The notes beneath the pieces were generated by a model. It had not been told where the DNA came from. It saw only the letters and a program-made list of their open reading frames with translations, and did not search any database. From NCBI RefSeq assembly GCF_000723185.1, contig NZ_CBTY010000008.1, positions 1-64,000 of the forward strand: a stretch of DNA of 64,000 nt, read 5' to 3'. Positions 41,968-50,340 of the stretch are shown one piece after another (the first letter of the stretch is position 1; every line of letters starts with the position of its first letter). The position numbers and the translations under genes were made by a program. This DNA comes from Candidatus Nitrosotenuis uzonensis. GTDB taxonomy: Archaea; Thermoproteota; Nitrososphaeria; Nitrososphaerales; Nitrosopumilaceae.

Positions 41968-42669
41968 CTAGCCTATGCCAGGGCCGTCTTTTTTTGTCTC
42001 TACGGGCTTTTCCAGTATTTTTTCTTTGAGCTCGGTCGTTCCTATTGAGATGTTTATCATCTTCTCTATTTTCTCTATGATGTTTTTTGCGGCGCGGTGT
42101 TGCGGGTTTTCCGCATCATAAATCTCACCGAACAGTCCTATACCTGGTATTTTTTTCAGCTTGGCAATGCCTAACACAAGGCCATTGAACCATGTGATGC
42201 TTTTGACATCACCGCCAAGCTGCTTTATGCCATAGGACTTCATCTCATCGAGAGTATCTTGGTCAGTGGCAACACAGTAGACGGAATCGCCATCTGTTTT
42301 CTGCATCGGCATGTAGCCTCCCGTGGAAATTATTCTTTTGATATTGCCCCATTTTTGCACAGTATCAATCACAAAGTTTACCAGCTCAAATACCATCGCA
42401 GGTTCCTGTGGTTGGTTCTCGCCTGTAAATATGACAAGTGAGCTCTTCTCATCAACTAATAACTTGTACTCGTCAAACGGCATCTCTATTATTCCGTCTT
42501 TGAGCTCTACCCAGGGCTTGTCTGTGAGAACAACTTTGGCTGCAATCTTGGCGCCTATTTTTTGTGCAATGTGTTCAGTTACAAGTCCGCCGACGCGCCC
42601 CATGTCTGGCAGTGAGGAAATCAACGTGATGTCCTTTAACCTGAATTCTCCAAAATTCTCTATCTTCAC
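41968..42669 (-). CDS. PAC2-family protein without HbYX tail
   Basis: A 233-aa PAC2 protein with SLPDMGRVGGLVTEHIAQKI (about 14-33), STGGYMPMQKT and IPGIGLFGEIYDA. It differs from the PAC2 protein at 32698 by lacking the C-terminal Tyr tail: it ends ETKKDGPGIG. In other archaea PbaA/PbaB pairs exist with one tailed partner. It may be the chaperone partner or a separate, unrelated-substrate member. It is the first gene downstream (minus strand) of a small ORF at 42749. Confidence 0.85.
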   Translation of the reverse strand: MKIENFGEFRLKDITLISSLPDMGRVGGLVTEHIAQKIGAKIAAKVVLTDKPWVELKDGIIEMPFDEYKLLVDEKSSLVIFTGENQPQEPAMVFELVNFVIDTVQKWGNIKRIISTGGYMPMQKTDGDSVYCVATDQDTLDEMKSYGIKQLGGDVKSITWFNGLVLGIAKLKKIPGIGLFGEIYDAENPQHRAAKNIIEKIEKMINISIGTTELKEKILEKPVETKKDGPGIG

Positions 42670-42748
42670 TGAAGATAGTGATCCATACGAGTATGTCTAC
42701 TTTGCTTATGAATTGTAAGGTTCTGTGTGATCTACGTGGCTGACACTT

Positions 42749-42901
42749 TCAACCCTCCGTGACCATCTTGCTTCCATCGACTCGGAGGATTAGCGGTTCC
42801 TGATAAACCGCGTTCCTCTTCACCGCTTCACTTGGAAGCCATCTGCCTTTGGCTGTTTTACAGATTTTAGTGCCAGCAACCTCACAGAATACCAAATGCA
42901 T
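42749..42901 (-). CDS. 50-residue hypothetical protein
   Basis: ATG 42901 to TGA 42749 encodes MHLVFCEVAGTKICKTAKGR and then WLPSEAVKRNAVYQEPLILR plus VDGSKMVTEG. The sequence has the balance of a small beta-rich protein and a balanced codon use, and it fills a 370-bp gap. I first took this GC-rich stretch for an RNA gene, but the clean frame favours a protein. No family recognised. Confidence 0.5.
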   Translation of the reverse strand: MHLVFCEVAGTKICKTAKGRWLPSEAVKRNAVYQEPLILRVDGSKMVTEG

Positions 42902-43042
42902 CTTCAAATATTTTTGATCCAATGAATGTTGAGCTAGATTTTACTCCTAATTGACTTGCCAGAGTGAAACATGTCACTTTCCGCTCAGAAAGACTATCTC
43001 CTTAGATTACACATAACCAATTATAACAAAAAAGAAGAGGTC

Positions 43043-43603
43043 CTAGTCGTAAATCATCAAGTTTTTCTCTTCAAGAAGCGAGTGCAGGTTATTCACAGAA
43101 CGGTATACGTCCGGCTCTTTCTTTGCACCCGTACAGACAAGCTTTCCTGAGGAGAAAAGCAGAATTACGGTCTTTGGATCTAGCATTCGGTGAATCAGGC
43201 CAGGGAACTGTTCTGGCTCGTACATGCTTCTTGGTAGCGTTCTTGCAGCCTGTTCCAAGTGAATCTTGCCGCCAAGGTTGATTGACGCAACTATGTTCTG
43301 TATGTCTACTACGGCATCTTTTTTGATCTTGATTCCACCCTTTCGAAGCTTCTGCACTACGGATTTGACTGCACTTCTTGCCATCTCTTCTGATTTGGCC
43401 CCCGTGCAGACCATCTTACCTGATGTGAAAATCAGTGTTGCCGTCTTGGGACTTTTGAGCCTGAATACTAGTCCTGGAAACTGGTCAGGATGGTATTCTA
43501 CATCTGGAAAATTGCGAGTAATCTCGTTTAGATCCATTTTCTGGTCCACTGAGGCAGAAGCAACTACGTTTTCAATGCTTACAATCGGTTTTGTTTGTGG
43601 CAT
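43043..43603 (-). CDS. tbp: TATA-box binding protein (TBP)
   Basis: A 186-aa general transcription factor made of two repeats. Each repeat carries FPGLVFRLKSPKTATLIFTS (about 43) or FPGLIHRMLDPKTVILLFSS (about 134) and the shared GKxVCTGAK. It bends TATA DNA and recruits TFB (56872). Start ATG 43603, with a very good TATA box TTTTTATATAG (43627-43637, minus strand) 27 bp upstream, so it is likely leaderless and transcribed from its own strong promoter. Confidence 0.98.
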   Translation of the reverse strand: MPQTKPIVSIENVVASASVDQKMDLNEITRNFPDVEYHPDQFPGLVFRLKSPKTATLIFTSGKMVCTGAKSEEMARSAVKSVVQKLRKGGIKIKKDAVVDIQNIVASINLGGKIHLEQAARTLPRSMYEPEQFPGLIHRMLDPKTVILLFSSGKLVCTGAKKEPDVYRSVNNLHSLLEEKNLMIYD

Positions 43604-43626
43604 ACGCTACCAGTTCAGGAAGCTAG

Positions 43627-43637
43627 GCTATATAAAA
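43627..43637 (-). promoter_or_regulatory. TATA box of the TBP gene
   Basis: CTATATAAAAA on the plus strand gives TTTTTATATAG for the minus-strand gene. The distance to ATG 43603 (about 27 bp) fits leaderless initiation. It is one of the best TATA matches in the window. A second, plus-strand box CATTTAATG at about 43713-43721 serves the DUF1512 gene. Confidence 0.7.
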
Positions 43638-43746
43638 AGCACTTTCTATTTGTTTACCTAGCGGACAATTAATTTGAAATTCGCGCCGTTTGAGCCTGAT
43701 CCCATGCACAATCATTTAATGAGGTGCTCTAGGCCAGTTATTCTAG

Positions 43747-44865
43747 TTGAACTTTACTGATATCAATATAGATCAGTTCCTTGGAATGGAGGACTCTAAC
43801 CCAATAATGTGGCTCATATGGATAGTTCCGATTGTAATCTTCATCTTTTATGGCCAGAGAATCCAGCTTCATGTGACATCAGGGGAGATAAACAAGAACA
43901 TTGAAAAGCTACTCAAGTTCAGGGATGAATCAAAAAAAGAGATGCTCGATCACTTGAAGAAAAGCCTCCAAGTTTCAGGTGATGTGGAAAAAAGCGTGGA
44001 GCGCTTCATAGAATATTTTACTATAATGCCAGTTGACATCGACCCCAATGGGATCATGCCGAAAATAAAACACCTTATGCGTTCAAGGGAGGACTATACA
44101 AGATTACAGGTAAAGATGCTATGCGGCACAGACAACTCACATGAGCTAAGCAAGGTGCAGAACCTACTCGAAGTCGTAACATCGCTACATCTGTTGCACA
44201 AAATCGTTCGACACCTATTCCTTACAGCAAAAAAACAGAACAATTTCCCATTGATTCTGCCGCTGCAGATGATGCTGCCATTCATAATGGAGCAGGCAGC
44301 GGCACTGCGCGGCGCAGTTTCAGCTCTCAGACAGGGGCAACCTATAGGTGATGGCATAGGGCCTATGGTGGTGGGCAAAATGATGCTGGGACTGGAAAAA
44401 AAATCAATCGCATTTGAGACCGTGTATGCTCAAGGCGAGTTTGAGCAAAGAGTCTTGCAACTACTAAAAGCAGAAGGTCCGCTTGCAACTGTGGGAAGAC
44501 CAGGTGATGCAGTCGAGATAATAGTCGGTGAGAAAAGGCCTGACATCATAATAATGATTGATGCAGCACTAAAGCTAGAGGGCGAGTCATCAGCATCAAT
44601 AGCTCAGGGATTCGGTGCGGCAATAGGGGGTATCGGAACGGACAGATTTCAAATCGAAGAAGTTGCAACAAAGCACAAAATCCCAATTTACGCCATAGTG
44701 ATAAAACAGTCAATTAAAGAGGCAATAACGCTGATGACAAAAGAGATAGCGGAGCGAGCAGATGAAGTCGAATCCGAAGTTTACAGAACGATACGTGAGA
44801 GTACTACTCCAGGGCAGACAGTACTGGTAGTCGGGGTAGGAAATACATTGGGGGTGCCACAATGA
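43747..44865 (+). CDS. DUF1512-family archaeal membrane protein
   Basis: A 372-aa protein of an archaeal family of unknown function. One membrane helix lies at about 21-38 (IMWLIWIVPIVIFIFYG). The large cytoplasmic part includes AQGFGAAIGGIGTDRFQIEE and is rich in glycine in the middle (RPGDAVEIIVGEKRPDIIIM). Start TTG 43747, about 30 bp after a TATA-like box. The zinc-ribbon gene downstream overlaps by 4 bp, a coupled pair. DUF1512 is known to me mostly from archaea. Confidence 0.85.
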   Translation: MNFTDINIDQFLGMEDSNPIMWLIWIVPIVIFIFYGQRIQLHVTSGEINKNIEKLLKFRDESKKEMLDHLKKSLQVSGDVEKSVERFIEYFTIMPVDIDPNGIMPKIKHLMRSREDYTRLQVKMLCGTDNSHELSKVQNLLEVVTSLHLLHKIVRHLFLTAKKQNNFPLILPLQMMLPFIMEQAAALRGAVSALRQGQPIGDGIGPMVVGKMMLGLEKKSIAFETVYAQGEFEQRVLQLLKAEGPLATVGRPGDAVEIIVGEKRPDIIIMIDAALKLEGESSASIAQGFGAAIGGIGTDRFQIEEVATKHKIPIYAIVIKQSIKEAITLMTKEIAERADEVESEVYRTIRESTTPGQTVLVVGVGNTLGVPQ

Positions 44866-45044
44866 TATTCTCAAAAAAAGAAAAGCCGATAGTTGCATTT
44901 ACTGTGGAAAAGTGCCCGTCCTGTAAAAAAGACTCAAAACGAAAGTTCAAAGAAGGCGATATTTTGTTCGCACAAGCATCAGAGTGTAAAGAGTGCAAAG
45001 TAAAGATGATGATTGCAAAAATTTTTGGCGAGACTATTGAGTAG
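44862..45044 (+). CDS. 60-residue zinc-ribbon protein
   Basis: A 60-aa protein starting in the ATGA overlap with DUF1512. Four cysteines lie in KCPSCKK (about 18-21) and ECKECKV (about 42-45), an evident zinc ribbon. It may be a partner of DUF1512. Its end overlaps the convergent map gene by 11 bp. Confidence 0.8.
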   Translation: MIFSKKEKPIVAFTVEKCPSCKKDSKRKFKEGDILFAQASECKECKVKMMIAKIFGETIE

Positions 45045-45933
45045 TGATGATTGCACCATTCTCGGTGGGAATAAACGTGTGCTCTGCCTGCGCCACGCAT
45101 TGACCGTTTGCCTCAACTAGTATTGGATATGCGCGTACAACTTTGTTCTTTATTGCCTCGTCCAGTGCCGCTCTTGCCTCCTTTTCATCCCATTCCTTTG
45201 TAATCCAGCGCAGGGCAAATGGAAGCATGTTGTAGTTATTCCATATGTGCTCTACAAGTCTGTTTGCTGCCTCGCTTTTGACCTTCTTTCGCGAAACAAG
45301 ACCGAAGATGTTCTTTATCTTTCCTTCTCTGACAAAACCGAGGCCATTTGATGTCGTTACGAACGGCTCGCAGGCATAAGCTTCTTTTGCTGAAAGTGAG
45401 AATGATCCTATGGACCACATGTTGGGAATTGACTTGCCTGCATGTATTGTATACTGCTCCAGCGAGTGCCCGCTGAGGTTGGCAATTGGCTTGCAGTTGT
45501 ACTGTTTTACCACTTTTTCTATGGTCTTTCCGATCTCGCTTGACTTTGTGCCTTCCTTTACCATCGACATTGCAGTCTTGAGTGCTTCTTCTGCAGTGCT
45601 CACAAGAATCTCGTACTGCGGATCATAAGATATAGTAACTGCGGTGTCTGCAATGAATCCGTTTATCTGCACTCCAAGATCTATTTTGATAAGATCCCTG
45701 TCTGTGAGCATCTTTGGGTCGTTGGGTTCTGCAGTGTAATGTGCTGCAAGCTCGTTAAGACTTGCGTTGACTGGAAATGCACACTTGCCGCCTCGCTTTT
45801 TGATTTCGGATTCGACTGACTCGCAAATCTCGTACAGTGTTTTTCCTACCCAGTCTGTCTTTCTGGCAAGCTCACGAACTTCGGACGCAATTTTGCCTGC
45901 TTTCACATAATCATCAAGCTGCAATGTCTGCAC
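45034..45933 (-). CDS. map: Methionine aminopeptidase, type II
   Basis: A 299-aa archaeal/eukaryotic-type enzyme that removes the initiator methionine. Key residues are seen in FPVNASLNELAAHYT (His near 66), LIKIDLGVQINGFIADTAVT (the two metal Asp), SGHSLEQYTIHAGKSIPN (His) and CEPFVTTSNG and FIPTEN (Glu) in order. Length and insert fit type II. Start GTG 45933. It is divergent from tRNA-Pro by 63 bp. Confidence 0.96.
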   Translation of the reverse strand: MQTLQLDDYVKAGKIASEVRELARKTDWVGKTLYEICESVESEIKKRGGKCAFPVNASLNELAAHYTAEPNDPKMLTDRDLIKIDLGVQINGFIADTAVTISYDPQYEILVSTAEEALKTAMSMVKEGTKSSEIGKTIEKVVKQYNCKPIANLSGHSLEQYTIHAGKSIPNMWSIGSFSLSAKEAYACEPFVTTSNGLGFVREGKIKNIFGLVSRKKVKSEAANRLVEHIWNNYNMLPFALRWITKEWDEKEARAALDEAIKNKVVRAYPILVEANGQCVAQAEHTFIPTENGAIITTQ

Positions 45934-45996
45934 TGATTCTGAATATTATTAAAAGCATGTGGCTTAAATTGGGGAGAAAAAGCTGCAGACTTGACT

Positions 45997-46070
45997 GGGA
46001 TCGTGGTCTAGCTTGGTATGATTCGGGTTTTGGGTACCTGAGGTCGTCGGTTCAAATCCGGCCGATCCCA
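45997..46070 (+). tRNA. tRNA-Pro (anticodon TGG)
   Basis: Acceptor stem GGGATCG/CGATCCC, anticodon stem CGGGT/ACCTG with loop TTTGGGT (anticodon TGG), T arm GTCGG-TTCAAAT-CCGGC and discriminator A at 46070. No intron. A TATA-like CTTAAATTGG (45963-45972) lies about 25-30 bp upstream. Confidence 0.95.
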
Positions 46071-46113
46071 CCTTTTCAATACCATTTTAATTGGCAACAT
46101 AAATTCAAATTCG

Positions 46114-46359
46114 TTGGCATACCAAAAACGTGAACTCTTGCTTGTCGCAGGAGTGATATTTCTCACAATAGGATTTCTTGGTGTCGGACTGCCTCTAATC
46201 TACTCTGTGATAATATCTGTTGCAATATACGTAGGCATCAAGTTCTACGTGAGCAGAAGCAAGAATGTGATTGCAAAGGATGTCGGAGAGGGACTCTGCA
46301 TGGACTGTGGCTCGAAAATAACTGGAGGCAGGTGTCCAAAATGCCAACCAAGTCCGTGA
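46114..46359 (+). CDS. Small membrane protein with C-terminal zinc ribbon
   Basis: An 81-aa protein. Two membrane helices lie at about 8-48 (LLLVAGVIFLTIGFLGVGLP, YSVIISVAIYVGIKFYV), followed by a ribbon CMDCGSKITGGRCPKC at the C-terminus. Start TTG 46114, which fits a TATA-like TTTTAATTGG about 26 bp upstream. It resembles other small thaumarchaeal membrane-ribbon proteins. Function unknown. Confidence 0.75.
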   Translation: MAYQKRELLLVAGVIFLTIGFLGVGLPLIYSVIISVAIYVGIKFYVSRSKNVIAKDVGEGLCMDCGSKITGGRCPKCQPSP

Positions 46360-46496
46360 ACATTCATACGCACCCTTTTTTAATGATAAACAAGCAAGTA
46401 ATGGCAAATGCACCTCAACTTAACCACTTGCTCAACTTTTACTCAATTTACTTCTAAAATGATAATAAAATTGACAAAAGCCAATAGGTAGAAAAA

Positions 46497-49400
46497 ATGC
46501 GTACGCTGCCCCTACTAGGTGTAATAGCCACACTGGCATTCTGTGGAGTTTTTGCCAGCTCTTATGCTCAGATAGCTGATTATGTAGTAATCAATGAAGT
46601 GGACACAAATCCGCCCGGCGATGATGCAAAATCGGTAGTGGAATGGGTGGAACTCTACAATCCGACTGACAAAGATGTGGACATAGGCGGATGGCAGATT
46701 GCGTCAACTTCAGTTGCAAGAAAGACTCTTACATTGTCTTCTGGAACGACAATAAAGGCTGGTCAACATCTAGTATTTGGTAACACGATTCTTTGGTTTA
46801 CCGATGTCTCAGAGAGGGTGCAGCTAAAGAACAAGGCAGGTGACGTCATAGATGAAACCCCGACGATTTCTGATCAAAAAAATGATGTCAACTCGTGGCA
46901 AAGAAAGTATGATGGGTATGATACCAACTCATCTAATGACTGGACTTTCAGAACATCAAATGCTGGAAGCTCAAACGGAAAGATTGGCGCCGACTCTGCT
47001 GATGTGGGCCAGCTCACAGTGACGGTTGCTACCGATAAGAAAGGCTATCTGTTCTCCGAGACTGCCGTCATATCAGGTACCGTCTCAGAGCAGATATACC
47101 AGGTAAAGCCATTTTTCTCGCAGCAGCAAATCGAAATAGTGGTTAAAGGGCCTGGCAACTACCAAAAGAAATTCTCAATGTATCCTGATCTAAACTTGAA
47201 CTACAAGACAAGCCTAAAGCTTGACAAGGTGCAGGGAATAATTGGCGGCACATACACAGTATCGGTATCTTATGGAAGTGCACAGGATACTGCCATTTTT
47301 ACAGTGGGCGACAAAGTCGCAGAAACTGTAGCGGAGCAAGAATCAGAGCTTGCAGTATATACTGATAATATTGCATACATACCGGGCCAGCGAGTGAGCC
47401 TCTTGGCATCGACTAACAAGATAATTCCGCTTGAGGGCCTCAAACTTGTAATTTATGATGCAAAAGGCAAGCAGGTCTTCTCAGGCTCGCTATACCCTAA
47501 CACAAAAGGCGAGTTTTCCACCACAATGTTCGTTAGCACGGTAAACCCAATCTATGGAAGATATAATGTGGTCGCCGACTATGGCAGACAGCACGCAGAA
47601 ACAACGTTTGATGTTCTTCAGGATGTAAAGGATCTCTCGCAGATTGTGCTTACTACAGACAAAAAAGTGTACGGGATGGGTGAGCCCATAGTCATCACAG
47701 GAAGAAGTAACAAGTATGTGGCCGCACTTGACATAGAGATACTGCAGACTGGAACCGGCTCCGTTGGAAAGACTGTTTCTAACATCTTCAAAGTCAAAGA
47801 CCAAGTAAAGTTGGCAGGAGATAGCACATTCAGGTACGAGCTGAATGTACCTGCAGGCCAATCAAATCTTGGAGATTTCAAGGTAACAGTATCAAAAGAG
47901 TTTGGTAGTGCAACTACGACCTTTAAGATAGTTGAAAATCCAGACCAGTACGTTTATGCCGAAAACAAGAATTTTGTCACAACAGACAAGGCAGAATACA
48001 AAATAGATGAAAAGGCTACAATAATGGGCCATGTAATACTAAAGCAGCGAACCACCTTTGCAGCAATCCCTGTCCAAATATCTATTGAGGACTCTATGGG
48101 AAAACCAATCTCATTTTATGCCAAAGACCCCAAGCTTAGGATTAGAGATGACAGCCTTGTAGCACAATACAGCTTTACGGCGATCCCAGATCCGGTGGGA
48201 AACTACAAAGTAGACATACAACTCTCAAGGGCAGTATTTCCACCAGGTAAGTACTTCATAAAGGCAAACTATGACGGCACTGTAACTACTACCGACTTTG
48301 CCATCAGAGAGGAGCTTGATGTGACAAACAAGGATCTGGTCGTAAAGCTGGACAAGACAGTGTATGGCCTTGGAGAGACCGTCAAGATGGAGGGCACGCT
48401 TGTAGCAGGCCAATCAGGCGTCAAGATCACACTTACAAGGCCTGACGGAAAGACAGAAGAGAGCGGGGCACACATAGACAAATCACGATTTTCATGGAGC
48501 TGGAAGACTCCGATAAAAGAATTCGCACAGGCAGATATTAGAGATCCAAAAGAAGTGCGTCCTACAGTATTTGGAAATTACAAGATAACCGTAAAGTCTG
48601 CATCTCAGACAGTTGACGTATTCTTCAAGGTCTCGCAAAACCCGGAAACTGACACTCTGGTTGTAAAGCCTCTTGAGGTATCAACCGGCAAGCAGACGTA
48701 TGCTGCAGGGGAGAAGCTACTAGTTACCGGCGCTGCCATAAAGCGAGAGCAGGTAAAGAGCACTCTTGGCGGCATACCTGAAAGAGTGAACGTGCAGATA
48801 AGAACATCCGTAAACAAAGTAATCTATGACTCATCACTTCCTCTTGACGCAGGCGGCTACTTTAGAGCAACATACGACCTGCCGTTGACCGTGTTCAAGG
48901 ATGGCACATACAAGGTTACTGCAATATACCAGAAGACCAGGGCGGAAACTACGTTTAATGTAAAAAACAATCTTCCGCTTGAGAGCAGCGGCAAGACAAT
49001 CCTGCTTGTCACAACAGACAAGGAAGAGTACACTCCAGGCGAGAGGGTGCAGATAGTTGCAACCACAAACAGGATATCGCCACTGCAAAAGCTCGACCTT
49101 GTAGTTATTCCAGAAGAGAGCACTGCGATAAACTGTGGAACTGCCAACTGTGGTCTTGGAGGCAAAAAGACAGACATTGCGCGCTCTTACAACAACGGCA
49201 TGTACAGCTACGAGTATGTAATTCCAGTGAAAGTCGAATACGGAACATACCTAGTCAAGGTGGACGCAGAGTTTGGCACATTCACAAAAACATTCCAGAT
49301 TGTGCCAAAGAAGGCTGAAGTGCCTGCACCTGTTATAGTCTCGACAATATCAGAAAAATTCAACAGATTACCAGAATCTGAGATTCCGATATTCCTTGCA

Positions 49401-49745
49401 TCAAAGACACTTGATGGAAAAAGCATGACGCCAATATCACTCCAAGGCTCTGTCATCACGTCGCGAGGACAGGAGCAAAACGTCAATCTTAGGATAATTG
49501 CCCCGGACGGACAGTGCGTTATAGGTCAGGAGGCCATGTGCCTTGTAAGCGGGCCGACCACTGGAACATCGGTAATGATCGGAAAGGAGATGTACAACGT
49601 AGAATATTCAGGACACGACAAGCCTGTTGAAAAATTCTTCATATCATCTACTGCTGTCCCGGACTCTGTCTGGATTGTCCAAATAGTAAAGGGCGAGCAG
49701 CAGTCAAGATTTTACTACGAGATCCTATACAACGCAATCCAGTAG
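46497..49745 (+). CDS. Giant secreted protein: lamin-tail domain plus about seven Ig-like repeats
   Basis: A 1082-aa exported protein. A signal peptide (LLGVIATLAFCGVFASSYAQ) leads into a lamin-tail-like domain (about 28-160: VVINEVDTNPPGDDA, WVELYNPTDKDVDIGGW). Then follow some seven Ig/MG2-like repeats, each opening with a line like TDKKVYGMGEPIVITGR, LDKTVYGLGETVKMEGT or TDKEEYTPGERVQIVAT. No C-terminal membrane anchor is seen, so it is released or bound to the S-layer. It has few cysteines, including CGTANCGLGG and one C-terminal pair. An adhesive or surface-structural role is likely. Confidence 0.85.
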   Translation: MRTLPLLGVIATLAFCGVFASSYAQIADYVVINEVDTNPPGDDAKSVVEWVELYNPTDKDVDIGGWQIASTSVARKTLTLSSGTTIKAGQHLVFGNTILWFTDVSERVQLKNKAGDVIDETPTISDQKNDVNSWQRKYDGYDTNSSNDWTFRTSNAGSSNGKIGADSADVGQLTVTVATDKKGYLFSETAVISGTVSEQIYQVKPFFSQQQIEIVVKGPGNYQKKFSMYPDLNLNYKTSLKLDKVQGIIGGTYTVSVSYGSAQDTAIFTVGDKVAETVAEQESELAVYTDNIAYIPGQRVSLLASTNKIIPLEGLKLVIYDAKGKQVFSGSLYPNTKGEFSTTMFVSTVNPIYGRYNVVADYGRQHAETTFDVLQDVKDLSQIVLTTDKKVYGMGEPIVITGRSNKYVAALDIEILQTGTGSVGKTVSNIFKVKDQVKLAGDSTFRYELNVPAGQSNLGDFKVTVSKEFGSATTTFKIVENPDQYVYAENKNFVTTDKAEYKIDEKATIMGHVILKQRTTFAAIPVQISIEDSMGKPISFYAKDPKLRIRDDSLVAQYSFTAIPDPVGNYKVDIQLSRAVFPPGKYFIKANYDGTVTTTDFAIREELDVTNKDLVVKLDKTVYGLGETVKMEGTLVAGQSGVKITLTRPDGKTEESGAHIDKSRFSWSWKTPIKEFAQADIRDPKEVRPTVFGNYKITVKSASQTVDVFFKVSQNPETDTLVVKPLEVSTGKQTYAAGEKLLVTGAAIKREQVKSTLGGIPERVNVQIRTSVNKVIYDSSLPLDAGGYFRATYDLPLTVFKDGTYKVTAIYQKTRAETTFNVKNNLPLESSGKTILLVTTDKEEYTPGERVQIVATTNRISPLQKLDLVVIPEESTAINCGTANCGLGGKKTDIARSYNNGMYSYEYVIPVKVEYGTYLVKVDAEFGTFTKTFQIVPKKAEVPAPVIVSTISEKFNRLPESEIPIFLASKTLDGKSMTPISLQGSVITSRGQEQNVNLRIIAPDGQCVIGQEAMCLVSGPTTGTSVMIGKEMYNVEYSGHDKPVEKFFISSTAVPDSVWIVQIVKGEQQSRFYYEILYNAIQ

Positions 49746-49776
49746 AAAGATATTTCCGAGCGTATTCTGGAGCTTG

Positions 49777-50277
49777 ATGAATGTTCAGGTTTTCATGTTC
49801 AGACAAGATGATCCAAAGAAATGCACGGCTGCCAAACTTGTCAAGTTCGGGCTTGCAAGACCTGTGACAAGGACGCACGGCAACACAATAGTTCTTGACC
49901 CGTTTGCAAAAACAACGCTGTTGCGGCGCGATGCTCATATATGCTCATCGGTTACAGCAATAGACTGCTCGTGGAATCTTGCACAGAACACGTTTGCAAA
50001 AAGATTTTCCGGAATTCCACGCAAACTTCCGCCGCTTCTAGCAGGAAATCCGGTCAACTATGCCAAGCTGGGAAAGCTCACAACGGTGGAGGCAATAGCC
50101 GGAGCGCTTTTCATTCTAGGATATGTCAGTCTTTGCAAGGAACTGCTAAACAAGTTCAACTGGGGCCACACATTTCTTGAGCTAAACGAGGATCTGCTAA
50201 ATGATTATTCTTTGCTGCAATCTGAGGAGCAGATAGCACCGCTTTTGAGCCAGTACGGATTCGCTAATTTTGACTGA
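49777..50277 (+). CDS. tsr3: Tsr3-like rRNA aminocarboxypropyltransferase
   Basis: A 166-aa protein of the DUF367/Tsr3 family, which moves the aminocarboxypropyl group of S-adenosylmethionine onto a small-subunit rRNA pseudouridine. Conserved blocks are DDPKKCTAAKLVKFGLA (about 10), VTAIDCSWNL (about 60), RKLPPLLAGNPVNYAKLGKL (about 82) and EAIAGALFILGY. ATG 49777 is chosen over TTG 49774. It lies 31 bp after the giant secreted protein. Length is typical of archaeal members. Confidence 0.92.
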   Translation: MNVQVFMFRQDDPKKCTAAKLVKFGLARPVTRTHGNTIVLDPFAKTTLLRRDAHICSSVTAIDCSWNLAQNTFAKRFSGIPRKLPPLLAGNPVNYAKLGKLTTVEAIAGALFILGYVSLCKELLNKFNWGHTFLELNEDLLNDYSLLQSEEQIAPLLSQYGFANFD

Positions 50278-50340
50278 TTTGGTAAGTTAAGATCCCAAGT
50301 AAAGATTTATTCAAATTCGCTTCTGGAGCGGTAGATACCA

